From assembly GCF_002155975.1 (NCBI RefSeq), contig NZ_MUMI01000170.1:1-33214 (forward strand): a stretch of DNA of 33,214 bases. Direction: 5' to 3'. The stretch's first letter is position 1; each line of letters starts with the position of its first letter. Positions 8,030-16,573 of the stretch are shown here, piece after piece. The position numbers and the translations under genes are program-made. The notes under the pieces were generated by a model that saw nothing but the letters and a program-made list of their open reading frames with translations, ran no database searches and was not told the origin of the DNA. This DNA is from Amycolatopsis kentuckyensis. GTDB taxonomy: Bacteria > Actinomycetota > Actinomycetes > Mycobacteriales > Pseudonocardiaceae.

Positions 8030-8045
8030 TCGGAGAGGAACGGGC

Positions 8046-8807
8046 ATGTACGCCGCCGAACGGCACCAGCTCCTGGCGCAACGCGCACGTCGCGACGGCC
8101 GCGTCGACGTCGGTGACGTCGCCGCCGAACTCGGTGTCGCCCCCGAGACCATCCGCCGCGACCTCGGCGTCCTCGAACGCCAGGGCATCGTCCGCCGCGT
8201 CTACGGCGGCGCGGTCGCCGTCGAGCGGCTCGACTTCGAACCCGAGGTCGCGCAACGGGACCAGACCAACGCCGCCGAGAAGGACGCGATCGCCCGGGCC
8301 GCGCTGGACCTGGTCCCCGACCGCGGCTCGATCCTGCTCGACGCGGGCACCACGACCAGCAGGCTCGCGACGCTGCTGCCGGCCGACCGCGAGCTGACGG
8401 TGATCACCAACTCGATCCCGGTCGCCTCGATCCTCGCCACCCGCCCGGGCATCACGCTGCACATCCTGGGCGGCCGGGTCCGCGGGACGACGCTCGCCGC
8501 GGTCGAGGCCTGGACGCTGCGCGCGCTCGAAGGACTGCTCGTCGACGTCGCTTTCCTCGGCGCCAACGGCTTTTCCGCCGAGCACGGCTGCACGACGCCG
8601 GACATGGCCGAGTCCGCCGTGAAGGCCGCCGTGGTCGCCGCGGCACGCAAGCGGGTGCTGCTGGCCGACCACAGCAAGTACGGCACCGACCAGCTCAGCC
8701 GCTTCGCGCGGCTCGCCGAGATCGACGTGCTGGTCACCGACAGCGGCATCGACGCGGGCGCGGTGGCCGAACTCGAAGAGGCGGGCCCGGAGGTGGTGCT
8801 GGCGTGA
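8046..8807 (+). CDS. fruR: DeoR-family transcriptional regulator of the fructose PTS
   Basis: This 253-residue protein has an N-terminal DeoR-type helix-turn-helix (QLLAQRARRDGRVDVGDVAA, then VAPETIRRDLGVLERQG at about residues 6-55). The C-terminal DeoR sensor domain binds a sugar phosphate (ILLDAGTTTSRLATLLPADR, VAFLGANGFSAEHGCTTPD, KRVLLADHSKYGTD). In this family, fructose 1-phosphate or 1,6-bisphosphate is the usual inducer, and the FruK neighbour supports that. The ATG at 8046 follows GAGAGGAA. Its stop overlaps the fruK start by four bases (GTGA), so the operon begins with its own regulator. The name follows the equivalent Corynebacterium locus and is an inference. Confidence 0.88.
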   Translation: MYAAERHQLLAQRARRDGRVDVGDVAAELGVAPETIRRDLGVLERQGIVRRVYGGAVAVERLDFEPEVAQRDQTNAAEKDAIARAALDLVPDRGSILLDAGTTTSRLATLLPADRELTVITNSIPVASILATRPGITLHILGGRVRGTTLAAVEAWTLRALEGLLVDVAFLGANGFSAEHGCTTPDMAESAVKAAVVAAARKRVLLADHSKYGTDQLSRFARLAEIDVLVTDSGIDAGAVAELEEAGPEVVLA

Positions 8808-9748
8808 TCGTCACCGTGACCCCCAACCCGAGCCTCGACCGGACGTTGCAGCTGGCCGAGCTGCGCCGCGGCGAGGTGCTGCGCGCTTCGGCCGTCCGGC
8901 TCGACCCCGGCGGCAAAGGTGTGAACGTCGCCCGGGCGCTGGCCGCCGCCGGCACCCCGACCGTGGCGCTGCTGCCCGCCGGCGGCCCGGTCGGCGAGCG
9001 GCTGTCCGACCTGCTCGCCCCCGAAGGCGTGCCGGTCGTCGCCGTCCCGATCGCCGGGTCGACCCGCAGCAACATCACGCTCGTCGAGGCCGGCGGGACC
9101 ACGACGAAGATCAACGAGCCGGGCCCGGAGATCTCCCCCGCCGAGCTCGCCACCCTCGAACGCCGCGCCGTCGAGCTGGCCGCCCGCGGCGAATGGCTGG
9201 TGTGCTGCGGAAGTCTCCCGGCCGGCGTGCCCGACGACTTCTACGCGCGGCTGACGAAGCTCGCCCACGAAGCCGGGGCGAAGGTCGCCGTCGACTCCTC
9301 CGGCGCGCCGCTCGCCGCCGCCTGCGCGGGCGGCCCGGACCTGCTCAAACCGAACCTCGACGAACTCATCGAGCTCGCCGGCCGTCCGCTGCCGCTGCTC
9401 GGCGACGTCGTCGCGTTCTGCCGGGAGCTGATCTCCGGCGGCGTCGGCCGCGTGCTGGTCAGCCTGGGCGCGCGCGGCGCGGTGCTCGTCGAGGAGACCG
9501 AAACAGCTCACGCGCTCGGCCCGCTCGTGGCCGTGCGCAGCACCGTCGGCGCCGGAGACGCCGCACTCGCCGGGTTCCTCCACGCGGGAGGAACCGGCCC
9601 CCGAGCCCTGCGGACCGCGGTCGCCTACGGCACCGCCGCGGTCACGCAGGAGGGCAGCCGCATGCCCACCCCGCAGGACGTGCACCCCGACCAGGTGCGC
9701 GTGCTGGACGTCGATCCTTCCTTCACCCTCAGCGGAGCCGCCGCATGA
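8804..9748 (+). CDS. fruK: 1-phosphofructokinase
   Basis: This 314-residue PfkB/ribokinase-fold enzyme phosphorylates the fructose 1-phosphate made by the PTS to fructose 1,6-bisphosphate. It starts MIVTVTPNPSLDRTLQL, typical of FruK/LacC kinases. It carries the first PfkB signature in LDPGGKGVNVARAL, substrate-lid residues in GSTRSNITLVEAGG, and the second signature with anion hole and catalytic base in VGAGDAALAGFL (Asp252). The GTG start overlaps the regulator stop by four bases. The 3' end overlaps the EIIA gene by four bases (ATGA). Length and motifs are complete. A tagatose-6-phosphate or 6-phosphofructokinase role is less likely because of the fructose PTS operon. Confidence 0.93.
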   Translation: MIVTVTPNPSLDRTLQLAELRRGEVLRASAVRLDPGGKGVNVARALAAAGTPTVALLPAGGPVGERLSDLLAPEGVPVVAVPIAGSTRSNITLVEAGGTTTKINEPGPEISPAELATLERRAVELAARGEWLVCCGSLPAGVPDDFYARLTKLAHEAGAKVAVDSSGAPLAAACAGGPDLLKPNLDELIELAGRPLPLLGDVVAFCRELISGGVGRVLVSLGARGAVLVEETETAHALGPLVAVRSTVGAGDAALAGFLHAGGTGPRALRTAVAYGTAAVTQEGSRMPTPQDVHPDQVRVLDVDPSFTLSGAAA

Positions 9749-10197
9749 CCACCCCAGACCTGATCACCGCCGACCTGGTCGACCTCGGCCTGGACGCCGC
9801 CGACAAACAGGGCGCCACGCGCGCTCTCGCGCAGCGGCTCCTCGACGCCGGGCGGGTGACCGACCTCGAGCTGTTCCTCAAGGACGTCGCCGCCCGCGAG
9901 GAGCAGATGGCCACCGGGCTCGAAGGCGGCATCGGCATCCCGCACTGCCGCTCGGCCGCGGTCACCGCGCCGACGCTGGCGTTCGGCCGCAGTGCCGCGG
10001 GCGTCGACTTCGGCGCGCCGGACGGGCCGGCGACGCTGATCTTCCTCATCGCCGCGCCGGAAGGCGGCGGCAGCGAGCACCTGAAGGTGCTGGCCGCCCT
10101 CGCCCGGCGGCTGGTCCGGGCGGAGTTCAAGCAGAACCTCCTGGACGCCGCCGACCCCGCCGCCGTCGCCGAGTACATCCGCCAGGAGGTGGCCTGA
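9745..10197 (+). CDS. PTS fructose EIIA component, stand-alone
   Basis: This 150-residue cytoplasmic EIIA of the fructose/mannitol type relays phosphate from HPr to EIIB. The phospho-accepting His is H67 in GGIGIPHCRSAAV. The fold signature continues with APTLAFGRSAAGVDFGAPDG, LIFLIAAPEGGGSEHLKVLA. It is encoded separately from EIIBC, whereas many actinobacterial fructose permeases fuse A, B and C. The ATG overlaps the fruK stop by four bases, and the EIIBC gene begins three bases after its stop. It appears complete. Confidence 0.93.
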   Translation: MTTPDLITADLVDLGLDAADKQGATRALAQRLLDAGRVTDLELFLKDVAAREEQMATGLEGGIGIPHCRSAAVTAPTLAFGRSAAGVDFGAPDGPATLIFLIAAPEGGGSEHLKVLAALARRLVRAEFKQNLLDAADPAAVAEYIRQEVA

Positions 10198-10199
10198 TC

Positions 10200-11651
10200 A
10201 TGAAGTTCGTCGCCATCACCGCCTGCCCGACCGGGATCGCCCACACCTACATGGCGGCCGAGTCGCTGGAGCAGACCGCCAAGGCCAACGGCGACGAGAT
10301 CGTCGTCGAGACCCAGGGTTCGGCCGGGTCCGAGCCGCTGTCCGCCGAGGACATCGCGAGCGCGGACGCCGTCATCTTCGCCGCGGACCTCGCGGTGCAG
10401 GGCCGGGACCGGTTCGCCGGGAAGCCGATCGTCGAGGCGCCGGTCAAGGCCGCGATCAACGACGCGGCCGGGTTGTTCGAGCGCGCCAGGGCCGCGGCCC
10501 GCGAACCCGTCGCCGCCGCGCCCGCCACCCCGGAACTCACCTCGAAGGTCGGCGCGAACGACAAGGCGGGCACCAAGATCCGCCAGTGGCTGATGACCGG
10601 CGTCAGCTACCTGATCCCGTTCGTCGCCGCGGGCGGCCTGCTCATCGCGCTGAGCTTCGCGCTGGGCGGCTACCAGATCGTCGACGCGCCGAAGGTCACC
10701 GAGCACTTCGACGCGGGGTCGGTCGCCGGCTGGGCCGCGCTGATGTTCCAGATCGGCAGCGCCGCCTTCGACTTCCTGGTGCCGGTGCTGGCCGGGTTCA
10801 TCGCGTTCGCGATGGCCGACCGCCCGGCGATCGCGCCCGGTTTCGTGGGTGGCGCGATCGCCGTCACCGTGGGTGCGGGCTTCCTCGGCGGCCTGGTCGC
10901 CGGTCTGCTGGCCGGTGGGGTCGTGCTGGCGCTGAAGAAGATCCAGGTGCCGAAGGCGATGCGCGGGATCATGCCGGTGGTGGTCTACCCGCTGCTCGGG
11001 TCCATTGTGGTCGGTGTGCTGATGTACGTCGTGGTCGGCAAGCCGATCGCGGCGGCCACGACGGGGCTGACGAACTGGCTCAACAGCCTCAGCGGCGTCA
11101 GCGCGCTGCTGCTGGGCGCGCTGCTCGGCCTGATGATGGCCTTCGACATGGGTGGCCCGGTCAACAAGGCCGCGTACGCCTTCGCGGTCGGCGGCCTGAC
11201 CACGGGCGCGACGGCGTCCCTGCAGATCATGGCCGCGGTGATGGCCGCCGGGATGGTCCCGCCGCTGGCCCTGGCGCTCGCGTCCACGGTCCGCAAGAAG
11301 CTGTTCACCGAAGCCGAGCGCGAGAACGGCCGCGCGGCCTGGCTGCTCGGCGCGTCGTTCATCACCGAAGGAGCGATCCCGTTCGCCGCGGCGGACCCGT
11401 TCCGGGTGATCCCGTCGATCATGCTCGGCTCGGCGGTCACCGGTTCGCTGTCGATGGCGTTCGGCGCGACGCTGCGCGCCCCGCACGGCGGGATCTTCGT
11501 CCTCCCGCTGATCGGCAACCCGCTGCTGTTCCTGGTGGCGCTGATCGCCGGGACGCTGGTCGCGGCGGGTTCGGTGATCGCGCTCAAGCAGGTGCGCTTC
11601 CGGGCGACCGAGCGCTCGGCCGCCGTTTCCAGCCGGCCCGTCAACGCGTGA
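10200..11651 (+). CDS. fruA: PTS fructose-specific EIIBC permease
   Basis: This 483-residue membrane permease imports fructose while phosphorylating it at C1. Residues 1-~100 are the EIIB domain, with the phospho-Cys at C9 in FVAITACPTGIAHTYMAAE. A short Ala/Pro linker (about residues 101-125) leads to an EIIC domain of about ten membrane helices starting at QWLMTGVSYLIPFVAAGGLL. It includes the conserved DMGGPVNKAAYAFA and FITEGAIPFAAADP motifs of the Fru family. The start at 10200 is two bases after the EIIA stop codon. The gene product lacks its own EIIA domain, consistent with the separate upstream gene. Confidence 0.94.
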   Translation: MKFVAITACPTGIAHTYMAAESLEQTAKANGDEIVVETQGSAGSEPLSAEDIASADAVIFAADLAVQGRDRFAGKPIVEAPVKAAINDAAGLFERARAAAREPVAAAPATPELTSKVGANDKAGTKIRQWLMTGVSYLIPFVAAGGLLIALSFALGGYQIVDAPKVTEHFDAGSVAGWAALMFQIGSAAFDFLVPVLAGFIAFAMADRPAIAPGFVGGAIAVTVGAGFLGGLVAGLLAGGVVLALKKIQVPKAMRGIMPVVVYPLLGSIVVGVLMYVVVGKPIAAATTGLTNWLNSLSGVSALLLGALLGLMMAFDMGGPVNKAAYAFAVGGLTTGATASLQIMAAVMAAGMVPPLALALASTVRKKLFTEAERENGRAAWLLGASFITEGAIPFAAADPFRVIPSIMLGSAVTGSLSMAFGATLRAPHGGIFVLPLIGNPLLFLVALIAGTLVAAGSVIALKQVRFRATERSAAVSSRPVNA

Positions 11652-11662
11652 AGGAGTCCACT

Positions 11663-11941
11663 GTGTACCAACGCCGCACGCTCGTCGCCAGCAGCGTCGG
11701 GCTCCACGCCCGCCCGGCCGGTCTCGTCGCCCGCACCGCGGCCGACCAGCCCGTGAAGGTGCAGATCGCCAAGATCACCGGAGGAGTCGCGGGCGACCCC
11801 GTCGACGCGGCCAGTGTCCTCGGGTTGATGACCCTGGGCGCGGCCCACGGTGACGAGGTCGAGCTGACCGCCGAGGGCGACCACGCGCAGACGTCGGTCG
11901 ACGCGCTGGCCGAATTGATCGCCCAGGACCTCGACGCGTAA
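11663..11941 (+). CDS. ptsH: Phosphocarrier protein HPr
   Basis: This 92-residue HPr carries phosphate from enzyme I to EIIA. The active-site His is H15 in SSVGLHARPAGLVARTA. The regulatory-Ser region typical of Firmicutes is replaced by VDAASVLGLMTLGA, with Ser near residue 52 in ASVLGLM, as common in HPr. The GTG start is six bases after AAGGAG, which overlaps the EIIBC stop. It is the last gene of the operon and is followed by a strong hairpin. With ptsI divergent at the same locus, both general PTS proteins are co-located with the fructose permease. Confidence 0.95.
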   Translation: MYQRRTLVASSVGLHARPAGLVARTAADQPVKVQIAKITGGVAGDPVDAASVLGLMTLGAAHGDEVELTAEGDHAQTSVDALAELIAQDLDA

Positions 11942-11951
11942 GGAATCGGGA

Positions 11952-11982
11952 CGGCCCCGGTGGCACCGACCCACCGGGGCCG
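11952..11982 (+). terminator. Perfect 12-bp hairpin terminator after ptsH
   Basis: CGGCCCCGGTGG (11952-11963), a seven-base loop and CCACCGGGGCCG (11971-11982) pair without mismatch, ten bases after the ptsH stop. There is only a short CTT-rich stretch and no T-run, which is usual for actinobacterial terminators. Confidence 0.8.
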
Positions 11983-12017
11983 CTTCCCCCGAACGGCCGA
12001 AGCGCCCGGATTCCCCG

Positions 12018-15000
12018 GTGGTGTCCACTACGCCGGTGAAGACGTCCGATGCCGGGAAAACCGTCACCGAGCTGCGCCGAGCGGGTCGCTACGCCGAGGC
12101 CGGAATGGCCGTCGAAAAGCTCCTCGAAGGCGCCGAAGCGCACGTGGAACTGGGCCGGATCGCTTTCTACCGTGATCGGTGGGAAATCGCCGCCGGCCAC
12201 TTCCGCCGCGCGACGGAACTGGATCCGTTCTCCGAACCGGCCCAGGCGTGGCGGGTGGCCGCCCTCAGCAGGCAGCGACGGTTCGCCGAAGCCCGGGAGG
12301 CCGCGGACGCCGTCCTCACCGGGAATCCCGAAGCCCACCTCGTGCGGATCGCCCGGGCCCGGGTGACGGTGGACGAGACGGGCGACGAGCAGTGCCTGCT
12401 CGACGAGTGCGAGACGGTTCTCGGCTTCGACCCCGGTCACCTCGAAGCGCTGGAAAGCCGCATCTACGCGCTCGCCGAGACCGGCCGCCTGGACGATTCG
12501 GCGGCCGCGGCCGAGGAATCCCTGGAGCGCCACCCCGAGGCCGCGGAACTGTACGTGGCATGGGGAGCGACACTCACGAAAGCGGGCCGGTTCACCGACG
12601 CGGTCGAAAGGTACGACCGGGCCCTGGCGAGGCAACCCGAGAACGTCGAAGCCCATTGCCGGAAGATCGAGGCCCTGGGCGATGCCTACCGCCTGGACGA
12701 AGCTCTCGATCACGCGGAAACGAGCGCTTCGCAACTGCCGGAAGCGAGCCGGCTGCACCTCGCGTGGGGCATAGTCTTGCGACGCGGCCAGGATTTCGCC
12801 GGCGCGCTGGAAAAGTTCGACCGGGCCCTCGCCCTCGATCCGCACCGAGCGGACCACTACCGGTGGCGCGCATTCGCCCTCGTGCAGCTCGACCGGCCGG
12901 CCGACGCACTCACCACCCTCCGTACCGGCCTCGAAGCCTGCCCGGGCAGCATCGAGCTGCTGGTCGAACAGGCCTGGCGATACCGCGATTCCGACGACAC
13001 CGACGCCGCGATCGCCGTCGCCGAAGAGGCCGCCTCACGCGCTCCGGCGGATCCTGCCGCGCTGTGGTGCCTCGTCAAGATCCTGCGGGAGGCACGTCGC
13101 TTCTCCGCGGCGGAATCCGCGGCGGTGGCGGCCATCCGCAGGTGCCCTCGGGACCCCGAACTCCACCGGGAGCTCGGCTGGGTGTTCGCGGACCAGGATC
13201 GCGACGAGGAGGCGCTTTCCTGCTTCCGCCAAGCCGCGGAACTGCACCCGACCTCCTCCTACTACGCCGTGAACGTCACCCAGGCTCTCCGATGGCTCTA
13301 CCGCTACGAGGAAGCCCGGGAACAGCTGGCGGCCACCTGCGCACGGCTTCCGGAGGACCCGAGCCCCGTCGAGCAGCAGGCACTGCTCAGTGAAGACGTC
13401 GGCGCCATCGACGAAGCACTGAGCCGCTACCTGGAGATCAACCGCCGCTGGCCGCGGTTCACCGGCGCCTGGATCGGCCGGATGCGCCTGCTCGCGCGGC
13501 GCAACCGCTACGCCGAAGCCGAGCAGGTCGCGCGGCAGGCGATCGAACTCAACCCCTTCGCTGCCGAGCTGCGGACCCGGAGAGCGGCACTCCAGCAGGA
13601 AAGCGGCGACGAAGCCGCCGCGATCGCCACCCTGCGCGAAGCGTGCTCGGCCATGCCCGGCAGCCAGACCCTCGCCCTGGATCTGACCTGGTTCCTCCGG
13701 CTCGACGGCCAGTACGAGCAGGCGCGCGAAATCCTGTGGGCGCTTCCCGACAACCCGGGGGTCCTGAAGCGCCGCATCGGCCTGCTGCGCGACGTCCGGG
13801 AACACCGGCAAGCGCTCGCCGAGGCCACGAACGCCGCGGACCGCTTCCCCGCGGATTTCGAGTTCCGGCGGGCCATCGGCAACATCCGCGCCGACCTCGG
13901 TGAGGACGAGCAGGCGCTGGCCGACTTCGAGGCGGTCCTGGCGCGGCACCCCACGGAACGGTCGTCACTGAGGGGGAAGGTGAGCTGTCTCAGGTCGCTG
14001 CGCCGGTACGACGAGGCCGTGCGGATCCTGCTGGCCGAGATCGAGCGCCGGCCGAACTACCCCGAGTTCCGGGTCGAACTGGCCTGGACCTACGCCTGGA
14101 TGGAACGCTGGGAAGAATGCATCGCGGTCTACGAGAAGGCCGTCGAGATCGATGCCCACGACGGGTGGGTGCGGCTCAACCACGCCAACGCCTTGCGGCT
14201 GGCCGGGCGGCACGAGGACGCGGAAGCCGCACTGCTCGCCGCGCTCGACCTCCTGCCGGACAACGCGCGGCTCATGCTGGAAATGGGCGACCTGTGTGAC
14301 GGCCAGAACCGCCACGAAGAGGCGCTGACCTGGTTCGACCGGGGCCTGGCACGGCTCCCGGGGTCGACGTGGGGACTGACCGCGAAGTCGGCCGCACTCC
14401 GTTCGCTGGGCCGGTTCGGCGAGGCCGAACGGCTGCTCGCCCCGCGGCTCGAAGATCGGAAGACCGGCGCCGACGTGGTGATCGAATGGGGCTGGGTCCT
14501 CCGCGACCGCGGCGAGCTGGCCCGGGCCCGCCAGGCGTTCGAGCGGGCCCTCACCTTGGCGGTCGGCCGGCGCGGCCGGGCGGACGCGCTGCACTGCCTG
14601 GGCTGGACCGCCTTCAGCGCGGACGACTTCGAAGAGGCGGAAAAGCAGTTCCGGGCCGCGATCGCCGAGAACCCCCTCTCGAACGTGGCCAAGATCGGAC
14701 TGGCCTGGACGCTGGTCCACGAAGAGGAACCGAACGGCGAGGAAGAGGCGGAGCACCTGTGCCTCGACGTGCTCGTGGACGCACCGCGCCGCCACCTCGC
14801 CCACACCTGCCTCGGCGTGCTCTACGCCAAGCAGGGCAACCTGCCCCAAGCCGAGTACCACCTCCGCCGGTCCATCGAAATCGACCCGTACGGCGGCAGT
14901 TACGTCGACCTCGGCGCGCTCTTCGCGCAGATGGGCCGCTTCGAGGAGGCCGAAGCCCTGCTGCTCAAGGCGCTGGACCGCGACTGGTACGACAGCCAGG

Positions 15001-15896
15001 CGCACATCGAGCTCGGGGCCCTCCACCTCCAGCGCGATCTCGACGGCACCGACGACCCGGCCGAAGCACGGCGGGCGGCCCGGCACTTCCGCCAGGCACT
15101 GGTCATCGAACCGACGCGGGGCGCCGCCGCCATCGGGTTGTCGCTGGCGCTGGTCAAATCGCCCGGCGACCTGCTGGCCGCGGAACGCGTGCTGCGGGAG
15201 GCCCTGCGCCGCCCGGAGTGCGACCAGCCGCGCTGGCAGCTCCTGGTCGCGCTCGCGCGGCTGCTCATCGGCCGGGGCGACGAGACCCAGCGCCGGGACC
15301 TGCACCTGGAGGCGCTCAGCACCGCCCGGCAGGCGATCGAGCTGGCCGCCAACCAGGCGGACCCGCACTACGTCGCCGGCGTCGCGGCGTACAAGGCCGG
15401 CGAAAGCGGACCTCAGGCCCAGGCCCGGCCGTTCTACCGGCGGCGCGCCCTGCACCACTTCCGCCGCTGCCTGCACCACGACCCCGAGCACATCGAGGCC
15501 CGGCGTGCGATGGCCCTCGCCGAAGAGAGCCTCGCGATCACCAGGAGCAGCCTCGCGGGAAGCGCCACCATGATCGCGGTGGCCGGCAGCCTCCTGGTCA
15601 CGCTGTGGCTGGGCTTCTTCCTCTCCGACAAGGTGACGACGGTGGTGATCAGCACCCTGACGCCGATCCTCGTGAGCCTGGTGGCGCTCGGGTTCGTCCT
15701 GCCGTTCCTGGTCCGGCTCAAACTGCCCGGCGGCGTCGAGGCCGATCTCTCGGCGAGCCTGAACCAGGTCTCCTCGGGCCCGACCGGCGACGAAAGCATC
15801 GGACCCGGGCGGCTGGTGGGCAGCAGCTCCGAGAGCTCCGCGACGTGGTCCCCGCTCGGCACCGGCCCGCGCGGCGAACTGCCTCGCCTGGGGTAG
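12018..15896 (+). CDS. Giant TPR-repeat protein with C-terminal membrane anchor
   Basis: At up to 1292 residues, the protein is built almost entirely of tetratricopeptide repeats. Phrases such as AVERYDRALARQPENVEAH, ALEKFDRALALDPHRADHY, AEYHLRRSIEIDPYGGSYVD and ARHFRQALVIEPTRGAAA recur about every 34 residues. Near residues 1180-1235 there are two hydrophobic segments (SATMIAVAGSLLVTLWLGFF; VVISTLTPILVSLVALGFVL) and then a short Ser/Gly-rich tail. The repeats are therefore probably a cytoplasmic protein-binding scaffold tethered to the membrane. No enzymatic domain is seen and the function is unknown. The start is uncertain: GTGs at 12018, 12021 and 12036 are all possible and none has a convincing ribosome site. 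It is flanked by the ptsH terminator and, convergently and four bases away, the TetR gene. Confidence 0.85.
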   Translation: MVSTTPVKTSDAGKTVTELRRAGRYAEAGMAVEKLLEGAEAHVELGRIAFYRDRWEIAAGHFRRATELDPFSEPAQAWRVAALSRQRRFAEAREAADAVLTGNPEAHLVRIARARVTVDETGDEQCLLDECETVLGFDPGHLEALESRIYALAETGRLDDSAAAAEESLERHPEAAELYVAWGATLTKAGRFTDAVERYDRALARQPENVEAHCRKIEALGDAYRLDEALDHAETSASQLPEASRLHLAWGIVLRRGQDFAGALEKFDRALALDPHRADHYRWRAFALVQLDRPADALTTLRTGLEACPGSIELLVEQAWRYRDSDDTDAAIAVAEEAASRAPADPAALWCLVKILREARRFSAAESAAVAAIRRCPRDPELHRELGWVFADQDRDEEALSCFRQAAELHPTSSYYAVNVTQALRWLYRYEEAREQLAATCARLPEDPSPVEQQALLSEDVGAIDEALSRYLEINRRWPRFTGAWIGRMRLLARRNRYAEAEQVARQAIELNPFAAELRTRRAALQQESGDEAAAIATLREACSAMPGSQTLALDLTWFLRLDGQYEQAREILWALPDNPGVLKRRIGLLRDVREHRQALAEATNAADRFPADFEFRRAIGNIRADLGEDEQALADFEAVLARHPTERSSLRGKVSCLRSLRRYDEAVRILLAEIERRPNYPEFRVELAWTYAWMERWEECIAVYEKAVEIDAHDGWVRLNHANALRLAGRHEDAEAALLAALDLLPDNARLMLEMGDLCDGQNRHEEALTWFDRGLARLPGSTWGLTAKSAALRSLGRFGEAERLLAPRLEDRKTGADVVIEWGWVLRDRGELARARQAFERALTLAVGRRGRADALHCLGWTAFSADDFEEAEKQFRAAIAENPLSNVAKIGLAWTLVHEEEPNGEEEAEHLCLDVLVDAPRRHLAHTCLGVLYAKQGNLPQAEYHLRRSIEIDPYGGSYVDLGALFAQMGRFEEAEALLLKALDRDWYDSQAHIELGALHLQRDLDGTDDPAEARRAARHFRQALVIEPTRGAAAIGLSLALVKSPGDLLAAERVLREALRRPECDQPRWQLLVALARLLIGRGDETQRRDLHLEALSTARQAIELAANQADPHYVAGVAAYKAGESGPQAQARPFYRRRALHHFRRCLHHDPEHIEARRAMALAEESLAITRSSLAGSATMIAVAGSLLVTLWLGFFLSDKVTTVVISTLTPILVSLVALGFVLPFLVRLKLPGGVEADLSASLNQVSSGPTGDESIGPGRLVGSSSESSATWSPLGTGPRGELPRLG

Positions 15897-15900
15897 GCCG

Positions 15901-16488
15901 CTACGCCGGGCCGAGCAGCGCGATCGACGCCCGCACCGCGACCTCGGTGACATCGCCCGCCCGGCCGCCGTCCTCGACGGTCGTGGCGATCAGCTCCCGC
16001 AGTCCGCCCAGCAGCATGATCGACAACTGCCGCGAAGGCGGGCTGATCCCCGCCGCGCGCATCTCCGGGGTGTCGGTCAGGCGCTGCGTCATCGCGATGA
16101 ACCCCTCCATCGCGTCGCGCTGCAGATCGCGGGCCGGCGCGCCCAGCGCGGGGACGTCCCGGATCCAGCTCAGCGTGATCGCCGGCTCGGACTCCGCACA
16201 GCCGATCCACGCTTCGATCGCCTGGCGGACCTGGACCGCCCAGGGCGCGCGCGGGTCCACCGCCTCCGAGATCTGCCGGATCATCGACCGGTTGGCGTCC
16301 GCCAGGAGGGCGATCAGGCACTCTTCGCGGCTGGAGAAGTGCTCGTAGAACGTCCGGCGGGACGTGCGGGCACGGCGGACGACGTCGGCGACCGTGGTGT
16401 CGCGGAAGCCCGTCTCGGTGATCGACTCGGCCAGCCCGTCCAGCAGCCGCTGCCGGTGCCGGCGGGTGTCGACGTCCACGGAAGTCAC
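15901..16488 (-). CDS. TetR-family regulator of the P450/monooxygenase operon
   Basis: This 195-residue regulator has an N-terminal TetR helix-turn-helix (ITETGFRDTTVADVVRRART, then TSRRTFYEHFSSREECLIAL at about residues 20-60) and a helical ligand-binding domain. The GTG at 16488 is chosen because AGGAGGGG lies about nine bases upstream and it sits just before the domain. An upstream extension to 16617 would cross the divergent promoter and has no ribosome site. It is divergent to the P450 gene, and the shared region carries GTAC-rich palindromes. By analogy with TetR genes beside P450 and EthA-type monooxygenase genes, it most likely represses that operon and responds to a lipophilic substrate. 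Confidence 0.9.
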   Translation of the reverse strand: MTSVDVDTRRHRQRLLDGLAESITETGFRDTTVADVVRRARTSRRTFYEHFSSREECLIALLADANRSMIRQISEAVDPRAPWAVQVRQAIEAWIGCAESEPAITLSWIRDVPALGAPARDLQRDAMEGFIAMTQRLTDTPEMRAAGISPPSRQLSIMLLGGLRELIATTVEDGGRAGDVTEVAVRASIALLGPA

Positions 16489-16503
16489 CGTATACCCCTC
16501 CTC

Positions 16504-16555
16504 TTGAAACCGGATGGTACACCGGCGTACCGTACCGACGGTACGTTCGCGTACC
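16504..16555 (+). promoter_or_regulatory. TetR operator cluster and candidate promoter of the P450 operon
   Basis: GTAC occurs at 16517, 16527, 16532, 16541 and 16551. CGTACCG-A-CGGTACG (16531-16545) is a perfect dyad with seven-base arms. GGTAC-N6-GTACC (16516-16531) is a second, overlapping dyad. A possible promoter TTGAAA (16504-16509)-18 bp-TACCGT (16528-16533) runs through them, so bound TetR would block it. Confidence 0.55.
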
Positions 16556-16573
16556 ACCATTCCGGGAGGGTCG

